Assembly (NCBI RefSeq): GCF_965196975.1
Contig: NZ_OZ239981.1
Span: forward strand, 1,860,001-1,924,000
Reading direction: 5' to 3'
Source: Endozoicomonas sp965196975
GTDB taxonomy: Bacteria > Pseudomonadota > Gammaproteobacteria > Pseudomonadales > Endozoicomonadaceae
Length of the DNA: 64,000 bases
The notes below the pieces were generated by a model, which saw only the letters and a program-made list of their open reading frames with translations, had not been told where the DNA came from and did not search any database. Position 1 is the first letter of the stretch; each line of letters begins with the position of its first letter. Of the stretch, positions 44,493-53,007 are shown piece after piece. Made by a program: the position numbers and the translations under genes.

Positions 44493-45143
44493 TTATTCTT
44501 TGTCTTTCTTACCGCCTTCACCACGACGATTCATGACCTGATCAATCAGGCCATACTCAACCGCCTCATCGCCATTCATAAAGTTATCACGATCAGTATC
44601 ACGCTCAATAACGTCAAGCGGCTGACCGGTATGGTGAGCCAGAACATGGTTCAGCTTGCTCCGGATGCTCAGGATTTCTTTGGCATGAATTTCGATATCA
44701 GATGCCTGCCCCTGAAAGCCACCCAGCGGCTGATGAATCATCACCCTGGAGTGCGGTAGACAGTAACGCTTACCTGCTGCACCACCGGCAAGCAGCAGCG
44801 CCCCCATGCTGGCAGCCTGGCCAATACACATGGTCGAAACATCAGGCTTGATAAACTGCATAGTGTCATAAATTGACATCCCGGCAGTTACAGACCCACC
44901 TGGAGAGTTGATATACAGGTGAATATCCTTGTCCGGATTTTCGGATTCAAGAAACAGCAGCTGAGCAACCACCAGATTTGCCATATGATCTTCAACCTGG
45001 CCTACCAGGAAGATCACTCGCTCTTTAAGGAGGCGGGAATAGATATCGTAAGAACGCTCACCTCTGGCCGATTGTTCAACAACAATAGGTACCAGTCCTG
45101 AGTTGGTGATCGCGACGGCGTGCGGGTCTATCAGATTGGACAT
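44493..45143 (-). CDS. clpP: ATP-dependent Clp protease proteolytic subunit ClpP
   Basis: 216 residues from the ATG at 45141-45143; an upstream frame to 45224 adds 27 residues not seen in ClpP. AAGGAG lies 12 bp before the chosen ATG. Serine protease with catalytic Ser in GQAASMGALLL, His in SRVMIHQPLGG and the expected Asp downstream. Forms the barrel that ClpX docks on. Part of tig-clpP-clpX. Confidence 0.96.
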   Translation of the reverse strand: MSNLIDPHAVAITNSGLVPIVVEQSARGERSYDIYSRLLKERVIFLVGQVEDHMANLVVAQLLFLESENPDKDIHLYINSPGGSVTAGMSIYDTMQFIKPDVSTMCIGQAASMGALLLAGGAAGKRYCLPHSRVMIHQPLGGFQGQASDIEIHAKEILSIRSKLNHVLAHHTGQPLDVIERDTDRDNFMNGDEAVEYGLIDQVMNRRGEGGKKDKE

Positions 45144-45335
45144 ATCCTGTCTTAACTCCTTGCCAAGTCGAAGAAAAGCGACTGCTCTGCCAGTCATAAA
45201 AACTGACAGATTAGTCGCTTGCATACCAGATTAAAACGACCGGAGTCGGTAAAACCTTAGCTGCTTGTCAGGGGAATCGGTATAACTGCCACCCATTCCC
45301 CACGCCCTTCATTAAGAGCTCTTCTACAAGCGGAA

Positions 45336-46679
45336 TCAGGCAGTCTCTTCCTGCTCTGCCTCTTCAGCTTCAGCTGCACGCTCAGCAGGCTTGATAGCGT
45401 CCTGATAGCTGCATGCTTTTTCTGAAACCTGAGCCGCTTCCAGAATAGTATCCACTACCTGATCTTCCAGAACAACATACTTGATCTGAGACAGCTGCTC
45501 ATCGTTGCTGTAGTACCAGTCGATAACCTGCTGAGGCTCCTGGTAAGCGGAAGCCATTTCCTCGATCATGGCACGCACACGTTCATCATCAACCTTGACT
45601 TCACGCTGCTTAACCACTTCACCAATCAACAGCCCCAGGGCAACACGCTTCTTGGCATCGGCTTCAAAGAGCTCTGCTGGCAGCTGCTTTGGATCAAAAC
45701 CACCTTTCATGCCACCGAACTGCTGCACGGCCTGTTCGCGCATGCGGTCGATTTCCTGAGAAGTCAGAGCAGAAGGCACGTCTACTTCATGAATTTTCAG
45801 CAGGCCATCCATTACCTGATTCTTGACCTTGTTCTTAACCGCCTGACGCAGTTCACGCTCCATGTTCTTGGAAACTTCCGTACGGAAACCTTCCAGACCA
45901 CCCTCGCTTACACCAAATCGTGCAAAGAATTCATCATTCAGTTCAGGCAGTGCAGGTGCAGCAACCTTATGAATCTTGCAGGCAAACTCAACAGCCTGAC
46001 CCGCCAGGTCTTTCGCCTGATAGTCTTCAGGGAAAGTCAGGGAAAGCACTTTCTCTTCTCCGGCAGAGACACCTACCAGACCGTCTTCAAAGCCTGGAAT
46101 CATGCGACCAGAGCCCAGCTCCAGAGTAGAGTTTTCCGCACTGCCACCTTCGAAGGCTTCGCCGTCTTTGGTGCCAACGTAGTCAAAGGTAACACGGTCA
46201 CCCAGCTCGGCAGCGCGCTCAACATCTTCAAAGGTTGTGCTCTGCTTGCGCAGGGTTTCGATCATTTCGTCGACATCAGACTCCTGAACCTCAGCAACCG
46301 GACGCTCAATAGAAATGCCGCCGAACTCGTTCAGAGCGATTTCAGGATAGATTTCAAAGGTAGCAACAAAGGTGAATCCTTCGTCGTTATCAGACTGAGC
46401 CTCAACAGATGGTGCACCGGCAGGTTTCAGCTTCTGCTCCTGAATGGCTTCAATAAAAGAAGACAGCATCATCTCGCCGAGCACTTCCTGCCTGGCACCA
46501 GCACCGTAACGACGCTTAACCACTTTCATTGGAACTTTACCGGGACGGAAGCCATCCAGACGAACACGTCGGGACAGGTCCTGCAGACGCTTGTTCACTT
46601 CACCATCGATATCAGTACCCGGGATAGTGATCGTCAGCTTGCGCTCAATACCGGAAGTCGTTTCAAGAGAGACTTGCAT
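45336..46679 (-). CDS. tig: Trigger factor (ribosome-associated chaperone, prolyl isomerase)
   Basis: 447 residues. The N-terminal ribosome-binding region has the GFRPGKVPMKVVKRRYG signature near residue 43. An FKBP-type PPIase domain follows at about 155-240 (GDRVTFDYVGTKDGEAFEGG) and the C-terminal chaperone arms end in an acidic Glu-rich tail. It binds nascent chains at the tunnel exit. Start ATG at 46677-46679. It lies before clpP and behind the four-tRNA cluster on the same strand, as in Pseudomonas. Confidence 0.97.
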   Translation of the reverse strand: MQVSLETTSGIERKLTITIPGTDIDGEVNKRLQDLSRRVRLDGFRPGKVPMKVVKRRYGAGARQEVLGEMMLSSFIEAIQEQKLKPAGAPSVEAQSDNDEGFTFVATFEIYPEIALNEFGGISIERPVAEVQESDVDEMIETLRKQSTTFEDVERAAELGDRVTFDYVGTKDGEAFEGGSAENSTLELGSGRMIPGFEDGLVGVSAGEEKVLSLTFPEDYQAKDLAGQAVEFACKIHKVAAPALPELNDEFFARFGVSEGGLEGFRTEVSKNMERELRQAVKNKVKNQVMDGLLKIHEVDVPSALTSQEIDRMREQAVQQFGGMKGGFDPKQLPAELFEADAKKRVALGLLIGEVVKQREVKVDDERVRAMIEEMASAYQEPQQVIDWYYSNDEQLSQIKYVVLEDQVVDTILEAAQVSEKACSYQDAIKPAERAAEAEEAEQEETA

Positions 46680-47064
46680 TTTTGTTCCTCAACACCAAAA
46701 CCTGTGTAAACAATGGGCCAAAAGGCGCATAGACTAGCAAATGTACCCAGAAAATGCATAAACACCTTCTGTCACAATGGATCCAGGCAAGGCAAAGGAA
46801 CACTTTTTATTCCAGTTCCCTACAGGATTTGCACCACTCTCACTTCTCAACGGCATAAACCAACGAATAAAACAGACGTTAAATGAAAAGCATTTTTAAA
46901 GACCCGAAACACAGCAGCCCTGGCTCAGCCTTTCATATCTGTAATATTCATATACGTTTCCCCGAAGCTAAGGACTAGTGGGTCCATACACCCCCCCATC
47001 AGGGCAGTTTCTTTGGATGAAACATACAAAAACGGGGATAAGCATGCTTATCCCCGTTAATGAC
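46680..47064. other. 385-bp gap between tRNA-Leu and tig
   Basis: Begins on the tRNA side with the tRNA-operon terminator (47026-47058). The tig promoter must lie in the rest. No gene found; a run of seven C (46991-46997) is the only other oddity. Confidence 0.6.
47026..47058 (-). terminator. Terminator of the tRNA operon
   Basis: A perfect 28-bp palindrome (47031-47058, arms AACGGGGATAAG, centre CATG region) is followed on the minus strand by TTTTTG. It starts 6 bp after the tRNA-Leu CCA. Classic Rho-independent terminator with a 12-bp stem. Confidence 0.92.
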
Positions 47065-47149
47065 TGGTGCGGAAGGAGAGACTCGAACTCTCACGCCTTG
47101 CGGCACTGGAACCTAAATCCAGCGTGTCTACCAATTTCACCACTTCCGC
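47065..47149 (-). tRNA. tRNA-Leu (anticodon TAG)
   Basis: 85 nt with CCA. Acceptor GCGGAAG, anticodon stem CTGGA / TCCAG around TTTAGGT gives TAG; a long variable arm (TGCCGCAAGGCGT) marks a class II tRNA. Last gene of the four-tRNA operon. Confidence 0.96.
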
Positions 47150-47224
47150 TCACAGTGCTTCTACGAAGCACGCAAAACACTGTATTCTTCAGGCCACCTG
47201 CAACATCAGGACAACCTTTTTATC

Positions 47225-47301
47225 TGGGGTGGGCGAAGGGGCTCGAACCCTCGACCGCCGGAATCACAATCCGGAGCTCTGCCAACTGAGCTACGCCCAC
47301 C
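47225..47301 (-). tRNA. tRNA-His (anticodon GTG)
   Basis: 77 nt with CCA and the extra G at position -1 (complement of C 47301) that defines tRNA-His. Anticodon stem CCGGA / TCCGG around TTGTGAT gives GTG. Confidence 0.97.
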
Positions 47302-47373
47302 AATGACCGCTCGAAAGACTATTCAAATTAAACCAAAGAATCAAGCTCAACAGAACAAATGACTATCTGAAAA

Positions 47374-47450
47374 TGGCGCACCCGGCAGGATTCGAACCTG
47401 CGACCATCCGCTTAGAAGGCGGATGCTCTATCCAACTGAGCTACGGGCGC
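47374..47450 (-). tRNA. tRNA-Arg (anticodon TCT)
   Basis: 77 nt with CCA. Anticodon stem TCCGC / GCGGA around CTTCTAA gives TCT, reading AGA/AGG codons. T arm GCAGG-TTCGAAT-CCTGC is canonical. Confidence 0.97.
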
Positions 47451-47468
47451 TCTAATCGTCTTTCTGAC

Positions 47469-47545
47469 TGGTCGGGGTAGAGAGATTCGAACTCCCGACA
47501 TCCTGCTCCCAAAGCAGGCGCGCTACCAGACTGCGCTATACCCCG
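47469..47545 (-). tRNA. tRNA-Pro (anticodon TGG)
   Basis: 77 nt with CCA. Anticodon stem CCTGC / GCAGG around TTTGGGA gives TGG. First gene of the Pro-Arg-His-Leu operon and distinct from the two GGG copies. Confidence 0.97.
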
Positions 47546-47898
47546 AACATTTCCAACCACCCTCAGGAAAACCCGAAAAGTTCTGCTGGACAACGGCGAC
47601 GAATACTACTCACAAGCATGGCTCTCGTCAATTGCCATATGCATTTTTTGATCCACATTTATGTTCAAACAATGCGGAACATCACATCGTGATAACGAGC
47701 ATATCAACCTGTCTGGAAGAATGCCACCATCCCCCCCCCCTTTTATCGAATACCCTCTATATATGTTGAGCCACATGGAAAAGCGTTGGCTTTATCAGCA
47801 GGCTGTTGTGTCAACGGAGCTCGAGCACTGTTAAACTAACCGTCATTTTTCAATATTCGCCAATCACCCAATATTGTCAGCAACAGGCTTCAGCACAT
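47546..47898. other. 353-bp divergent gap between the tRNA operon and folD
   Basis: Contains the tRNA-operon promoter (47603-47631) and, near 47731-47740, a run of ten C followed by TTTT. The folD promoter should be on the right side. No gene. Confidence 0.6.
47603..47631 (-). promoter_or_regulatory. Promoter of the Pro-Arg-His-Leu tRNA operon
   Basis: Minus-strand TTGACG (47631-47626), 17-bp spacer, TAGTAT (47608-47603) and a GC-rich discriminator typical of stringently controlled stable-RNA promoters. It is 57 bp upstream of tRNA-Pro. Confidence 0.65.
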
Positions 47899-48753
47899 AT
47901 GACAGCAAAAATTATTGATGGCAAAGCCATTGCCCTGCAACTGACCGACACTATCGCCGAACAGGTTAAAAAAAGAACTTCACAGGGTCTCCGGGCTCCG
48001 GGGCTGGCCGTTATTCTGATTGGCGACGACCCAGCCTCAAAGGTTTATGTAGGAAAAAAAAGACAGGACTGTGAACGGGTGGGCTTCAAATCCGTATCTC
48101 ATGACCTGCCAGCCTCCACTAGCGAACAGCATCTGCTTGAGTTGATCGACAGCCTGAACAATGACCCCGAAATTGATGGCATTCTTGTTCAATTACCACT
48201 GCCTGAGCACATCAACAGTGAACTGGTTATTGAACGCATCCGTCCGGATAAAGATGTCGATGGCTTTCACCCTTATAACATTGGCAGACTGGTTCAGCGC
48301 ATCCCGCTTCTGCGGCCATGCACCCCAAAAGGGGTTATGACATTGCTGGAAAGTACAGGTCAGCCAATTCGTGGCAAGAATGCTGTGATTGTCGGCGCCT
48401 CTAACATTGTGGGTCGCCCTATGACCATGGAATTGTTACTGGCAGGCTGCACTACAACCACCACTCATCGCTTTACCGAAGATCTTGCCGCCGAAGTGGC
48501 CCGGGCAGATATCCTGGTGGTTGGCGCAGGCAAACCCGGCCTGGTTAAAGGTGGCTGGGTTAAACCCGGAGCGGTGGTCATTGATATTGGCATCAACCGT
48601 ATGGATGATGGCCGGCTGGTCGGTGATGTGGAGTTTGACGCAGCCAAAGAAAGAGCATCCTGGATTACCCCGGTTCCAGGTGGTGTTGGCCCAATGACAG
48701 TCGCAACACTCCTTGAGAACACCCTGTATGCCGCAGACCATCTGCACCATTAA
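47899..48753 (+). CDS. folD: Bifunctional methylenetetrahydrofolate dehydrogenase / methenyltetrahydrofolate cyclohydrolase
   Basis: 284 residues from the ATG at 47899; a frame opening at 47806 adds 31 residues not seen in FolD. Signatures: AKIIDGKAIA, AVILIGDDPASKVYVGKKRQDCERVG with the catalytic Lys, GILVQLPLPEH, PCTPKGVMTLL, and the nucleotide site GASNIVGRPM and GGVGPMTVATLL. It interconverts one-carbon folates in the cytoplasm. Divergent from the tRNA operon, as in Pseudomonas. Confidence 0.97.
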   Translation: MTAKIIDGKAIALQLTDTIAEQVKKRTSQGLRAPGLAVILIGDDPASKVYVGKKRQDCERVGFKSVSHDLPASTSEQHLLELIDSLNNDPEIDGILVQLPLPEHINSELVIERIRPDKDVDGFHPYNIGRLVQRIPLLRPCTPKGVMTLLESTGQPIRGKNAVIVGASNIVGRPMTMELLLAGCTTTTTHRFTEDLAAEVARADILVVGAGKPGLVKGGWVKPGAVVIDIGINRMDDGRLVGDVEFDAAKERASWITPVPGGVGPMTVATLLENTLYAADHLHH

Positions 48754-48770
48754 ATCAAAAGCATTCAAGT

Positions 48771-48789
48771 CCGGCAGCCCGGCTGCCGG
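48771..48789. terminator. GC-rich hairpin between convergent folD and GH36 gene
   Basis: CCGGCAGCC and GGCTGCCGG form a 9-bp dyad around one C; the folded form would have a stem of about 8. There is no U-run. Probably limits read-through between converging genes. Confidence 0.4.
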
Positions 48790-48799
48790 CGCAATCATC

Positions 48800-50803
48800 T
48801 CAGGCATTAAGGCCGGCAAGACATTCCAGAAAGATCTCCTCTTCCCACTCAGAGCAATCAACCAGATACAAATCGCCTGACTCCTCCCACTCATACTCCT
48901 GCCCATTAATCAGGACTTCCAAAATCGGATGCTCACTGTAGATTAACAGTCTGCCCCCCTGCCTGAGCCGACTTTCCAGGCGCACCCCACTGTCTTTCCA
49001 ACACACCACCTGATCAAGAACCGCACAGGCAGGCAAAATCTTATCTTCCAGACCAAGGCAAACCAACGACTCGTCAGGATAAAACAGCACCAGATCCGAA
49101 CCATTCTGGGCAAGCCGTATTTCAGGCAGCTCAGAATGGCCAAAGCATTGCCGTCGTGCCGGCCAGTAAACCAACCAGTCGCCACTGTCATTTTCAATGG
49201 GTGATGTAGTAATACGTTCTGTAATCGGCTGGTGATCCTCCGTAATATTAAACAAGGCCAGTACAGCCACTGCACCAATCCGGTTGGTCACTTTCAGTAA
49301 TCTTCCGGAATAGAGCGGGTTTTCAAACAACTGTTCTCGAACCACTTTCCCCTGTTGATCACAACGAACCACGAGGCCATCATTAAACACCAGCTTCATG
49401 AGTTGCTCGGCATCCGTCTGCCCAACCGGATCACTGGTATAAACTGGTCCGCCACTCACTGCCCTGAGCAGGGCATGGGCATCAGAGTCTTCATGAATGG
49501 TCCACCACATATCCCAGTCACCCAGGAAAAACGCATCATGGAACACCGCGTTATACGCATTCTGCAAAGCATGTTCCTGAAGATTGCCACTTTTCTTTGG
49601 AAAAAAATCATCACTGTTACGAGCTAGTGATGATGAAGGGCGATGCCATAGCTGATCACTTGCCATCCCCATACAGTTGATCATCTGCCCGTTAAAATGC
49701 AGCCCCACAGATGCTTCAAGTGCCTGATGCGCCACTCTGGATACTTTTCCAGGGAAATCCCGGTATTTATAGTGATTGGCAAGATTGCTCTGCACATCGA
49801 CTTTGATGAAATCAACTCCCTGCCGAGCCAGATAGTCGTGCCAACCGTGCCAGAAACGAAATGCATCCCCTTCCGAGGTTGGAGGCAACATTCTAGATGA
49901 ATCCAATGCATCTAACCGAACAGGAAAGCGGGCTTCCGCATCGATCCCCTCCCACTGCCCTGTCAGGGCATGCCACACCCCCATCCAGGGAATACCATAG
50001 TCATCCTCAAGCGTCCGCTTCAAACCGGCAAGCCCAGCCGGAAATTTCCCCTGATCTTCCTTCCAGGACAAGAGTCGACGGTCTTTCTCTTCAGACCACC
50101 CATCATCCACCAGCATCCACTTCACCGGAACTCTTTTTGATCGAAACTCCTGGGCTTTAGCAACGACTGCATCCTCATTTACATCAAGATAACAGGCATC
50201 CCAACTGCACCAGCCGAGATACTTAAACACCTCAGGCAAAGCGCGTTGCTCCCTTGGTCTGGAGTAGTGGGATAAATGGTTACGCCCCAACTGCACATTG
50301 TCATTGATCAGTAAAAATGGGTCTGTACTGACACCATAAATGGCAATTAAGCCGGAAAAATCTCTGATGCCCGATTTTGAAGGGCCAGCTACCAGCTCAA
50401 TGCCAGCCACTTCCCCCCCTTGAAATTCACAGCGGACCTGTTCATCACATACTGCCAGCAGATGGTGATACTCTTCTCCGAGACCATACAGTAAAGACTG
50501 TGTTTTCTCTGGCAGATTATTAAGGACGCAATCAAAATGGGGGCGAGTCCACCAACTGTTATAAAGATAATGGGCACACAAACCAGAGATATCGCCCAAA
50601 GAAGCAATATGAATTCTAACAGCGCACTGAGGGTGCCAGCTGCGACCCGGCCAACTGATCCCTTTGCTGATCTCCGCACTCAAAGATAATAATAACTGCC
50701 TTCCTTTTGTTTCCAGAGACAACCTGGCAGACAACCAGTCATCATGGACAAATGCCCCAGCCTGCTCTGACCATGTCAGAACATATTCCTCCTCATTGTC
50801 CAA
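48800..50803 (-). CDS. Sip1-related alpha-galactosidase (GH36-like), 5' end cut off by an IS
   Basis: 667 residues read from a TTG at 50801-50803. Raffinose-synthase/Sip1 type alpha-galactosidase: LGWCSWDACYLD near residue 196, MLVDDGW near 230, the nucleophile region FIKVDVQSN near 336 and a beta-sandwich C terminus. It should release alpha-galactosyl units from oligosaccharides. The frame continues upstream without a stop into an ISKra4 element at 50840. With the IS and one target duplicate removed it joins to an ATG at 52287-52289, giving about 696 residues. The present copy has lost its native start and promoter and may be silent. No other sugar gene is near. Confidence 0.88.
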   Translation of the reverse strand: MDNEEEYVLTWSEQAGAFVHDDWLSARLSLETKGRQLLLSLSAEISKGISWPGRSWHPQCAVRIHIASLGDISGLCAHYLYNSWWTRPHFDCVLNNLPEKTQSLLYGLGEEYHHLLAVCDEQVRCEFQGGEVAGIELVAGPSKSGIRDFSGLIAIYGVSTDPFLLINDNVQLGRNHLSHYSRPREQRALPEVFKYLGWCSWDACYLDVNEDAVVAKAQEFRSKRVPVKWMLVDDGWSEEKDRRLLSWKEDQGKFPAGLAGLKRTLEDDYGIPWMGVWHALTGQWEGIDAEARFPVRLDALDSSRMLPPTSEGDAFRFWHGWHDYLARQGVDFIKVDVQSNLANHYKYRDFPGKVSRVAHQALEASVGLHFNGQMINCMGMASDQLWHRPSSSLARNSDDFFPKKSGNLQEHALQNAYNAVFHDAFFLGDWDMWWTIHEDSDAHALLRAVSGGPVYTSDPVGQTDAEQLMKLVFNDGLVVRCDQQGKVVREQLFENPLYSGRLLKVTNRIGAVAVLALFNITEDHQPITERITTSPIENDSGDWLVYWPARRQCFGHSELPEIRLAQNGSDLVLFYPDESLVCLGLEDKILPACAVLDQVVCWKDSGVRLESRLRQGGRLLIYSEHPILEVLINGQEYEWEESGDLYLVDCSEWEEEIFLECLAGLNA

Positions 50804-50831
50804 ACGAGCATAAACAGTAATCTCCTGATAA

Positions 50832-50839
50832 ACGGCAAC
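50832..50839. repeat. Target-site duplication (left) of ISKra4 element
   Basis: ACGGCAAC at 50832-50839 is repeated exactly at 52231-52238. Both copies touch the ends of the element. Confidence 0.95.
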
Positions 50840-52230
50840 GGGTGCTCTCTCAATTTGATAACTGACTCATAGGTTAGCTTCAACCTTTCCAGTCATGAAC
50901 TCAGACCAAAGTTGTTCCCAGCGCCCCTTACTCTGGATCAGTGCTCTTGTTGTCAAAAGCACTTCCGCTCCTGTTGCTTTCCACCTCATTCCAGAACCAC
51001 ATAATCGTTGCTTTACCAGAGTCTTACAAGCCGCTTCAGTAACTCCTGAACCTATTGGCCAATGGCGTTTAAGCGCCTGATGATAATTCATTAACTGGTG
51101 ATTGTTTGTAAAATAGCTCACAGCTTTGTAGCGCTTCTCTGTCAGTGCGATTGTCTTTTTCGGGAGCTCGGCTGATTCAATTTCCTGAAGGATTTTTTTG
51201 GCTGCTCCACGCTTGTTTTTCAAACTATGTAGCCTGTCTTCAAGCCACTGGTGTCGCTTCGCCTTACTGGTTGGAAACAGTGCTTCCGCTGCTCCAGCTA
51301 AATATTCAGATGCATGATAAAAATCGAGTATCTGCCCAGAGGTATGTTGTTTCAAATAACTCCAGTTTTCTCTAGCCCCGTCAGCTACCCCGATGTATGT
51401 GGCATTTGGGTAGAGTCGTTTTAGATCTGCAATCTCCTCGTCGAGCTTGCTCATAAAGCTTTGTTTACCATACTCTGGCGAACTGGCTGTATATATCGTG
51501 TGGAGCCTGTCTCCATCTGCAGAATATAGGCTCAATGTCCCACACATGGCTTCCCTCCAGCCTTCTTCACAAAGCAGCATGCAGGTTCCGTCCAGACCAA
51601 TGGCTATTGTTTCAACAGGCTCTTTTAGTGGAGGAAGGTGGTAGTGAGTGTCTTGCTGGTCTTCAATTAATGCACCTACTCTGTCCGATAAATGCTTGAT
51701 ATAAGAATTTGAAAGCGTCCTTTGATGGTTGGTCTCAAAATCTTCTTTTACCGCAGGCGCTGGCATCTGGCTGTATTTCCAGGCGATAGACTTGGCAAAT
51801 TTGGGGGTAGCTGAACCAATAATACCGGCACGAAGATCAAGTGCTGCCAGAGTACTGCCACCTCTGACACCCTGATATACGGAGCGCTCCAAAGGTATAC
51901 GACCGTATAAGGTTTCATAGTGCTTAAGAACCTTTCCTTTGTAGTTCCACTTCTGCTGATTAACGACGATAGGTTCTTTATTGGGTGATTCAAATAGCCC
52001 CAATAACTCTTTTGTTCCAAGCTGCCCGGCTTCATTGAGTGCACGCTGTAAACTATCTTCAAGATTCAGCATGTTGCCTGAATCTATAGAAACTTCAATT
52101 TGCAAAACGATGCTTTTGGTAGAGCTGGAAATAACAGAAGCGGGCATGACAGTTAACTATTATGAGTGGTGTTCCCATAGTAGCTGTGAAAATAGAGCAC
52201 TATTGTTTCAATCATTCAGAGAGAGCACCC
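50840..52230 (-). mobile_element. ISKra4-family insertion sequence (1391 bp)
   Basis: The two ends carry inverted repeats beginning GGGTGCTCTCTC (left 50840-50851; right its complement, ending at 52230), with partial matching beyond. Exact 8-bp duplications flank the element. One transposase gene on the minus strand fills it. The target is the 5' coding end of the GH36 gene. Confidence 0.93.
50867..52147 (-). CDS. ISKra4 family transposase
   Basis: 426 residues. Recognised by family blocks ERSVYQGVRGGSTLAALDLRAGII, TIAIGLDGTCMLLCEEGWREAM (first catalytic Asp), YIGVADGARENWSYL (second Asp), ILDFYHASEYL, and GSGVTEAACKTLVKQRLCGSGMRW (catalytic Glu region). The gene is complete and could be active. 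Start ATG at 52145-52147 is inside the right end. Confidence 0.93.
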   Translation of the reverse strand: MPASVISSSTKSIVLQIEVSIDSGNMLNLEDSLQRALNEAGQLGTKELLGLFESPNKEPIVVNQQKWNYKGKVLKHYETLYGRIPLERSVYQGVRGGSTLAALDLRAGIIGSATPKFAKSIAWKYSQMPAPAVKEDFETNHQRTLSNSYIKHLSDRVGALIEDQQDTHYHLPPLKEPVETIAIGLDGTCMLLCEEGWREAMCGTLSLYSADGDRLHTIYTASSPEYGKQSFMSKLDEEIADLKRLYPNATYIGVADGARENWSYLKQHTSGQILDFYHASEYLAGAAEALFPTSKAKRHQWLEDRLHSLKNKRGAAKKILQEIESAELPKKTIALTEKRYKAVSYFTNNHQLMNYHQALKRHWPIGSGVTEAACKTLVKQRLCGSGMRWKATGAEVLLTTRALIQSKGRWEQLWSEFMTGKVEANL

Positions 52231-52289
52231 ACGGCAACCTGGTCAAAACACAGATTTACCAACTGGTCTTTTTCACAAAGAGAGTACAT
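52231..52289 (-). pseudogene. Detached 5' end of the GH36 alpha-galactosidase gene
   Basis: An ATG at 52287-52289, preceded by GAGG at 5 bp, opens a frame reading MYSLCEKDQLVNLCFDQV up to the right target duplicate. Removing the IS and one duplicate joins this frame to the main body at 50839 with no shift and no stop. Within the present sequence it would run into the IS and make no enzyme. Confidence 0.8.
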
Positions 52290-52803
52290 AGCGGCCTCAA
52301 CTGCATCATAGGAAAAACGATCTCATCCTTTGCATACAGTATTTCTCAAAATTGAATATACGGCAGTGAAAATCTAAAAATAGATTTCTCTGGATTAGAC
52401 TCTGAGCCAGCCACCTACTGGAACCTGAAGTTAATAATGTATGACAATCTATCAGCGTTACCTACACAGAAAAAAACAATCAGAAAGTAACACCTCATAC
52501 CAACACTAAACATCAAAACTGCCTCTCACTGTTCTGAAAATTATGCAATTTGCCCATCAATCCCTGAAGCTATTTAGGTAAAAAAATGCGCACAAACACT
52601 GAAATTACAATGTATTCAACATAAGGCACAAAGGGAGGGAAACAGTGTCGTCAAAAAAATGGCATGCTGCATGCATACCATTTAACGTTTCGAGTCGACA
52701 CCCGGTTTAATGGAATAAACCCAACTGCCGACATCATTTGTCTTCGTGACTTAAAGCAGGATCACTCAGGACTTACTCAATAAACAAACCATCACTCAGC
52801 AGC
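52290..52803. other. 514-bp gap right of the ISKra4 element
   Basis: The first part is the native upstream region of the GH36 gene (minus strand). No gene or RNA recognised. Near 52660-52680 there is a GCATGC-rich patch with short dyads only. Confidence 0.5.
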
Positions 52804-52986
52804 ATGGAAGCCTATCTCAGACAGATGGGTATGGTGACCCTTCCCGAAACTCCTGGTGATCTCGAGAAAGAATACTATCGCCAGATTTATCGAGTGCTGC
52901 CCAGAGATCAGGCTCTCTCACTCCCCGTCAAGAAAGCCCGTTCAAAAACCTCTATTCAGAAAAATAGAGCAAAAAAACACCCCTGA
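52804..52986 (+). CDS. Small hypothetical protein
   Basis: 60 residues, with a mixed N-terminal half (MEAYLRQMGMVTLPETPGDLEK) and a strongly basic C-terminal half (KKARSKTSIQKNRAKKHP). No signal peptide or membrane segment. No convincing ribosome site (GCAGC before ATG). I do not recognise a family. It could be a real basic small protein or chance. Confidence 0.35.
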   Translation: MEAYLRQMGMVTLPETPGDLEKEYYRQIYRVLPRDQALSLPVKKARSKTSIQKNRAKKHP

Positions 52987-53007
52987 TATCCAGACAGCAA
53001 AGTAGAC

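Noticed and set aside
51340..51370. Ter-like TATGTTGT sequence
   Set aside because: It matches only the first half of the E. coli Ter core and lies inside the ISKra4 transposase gene.
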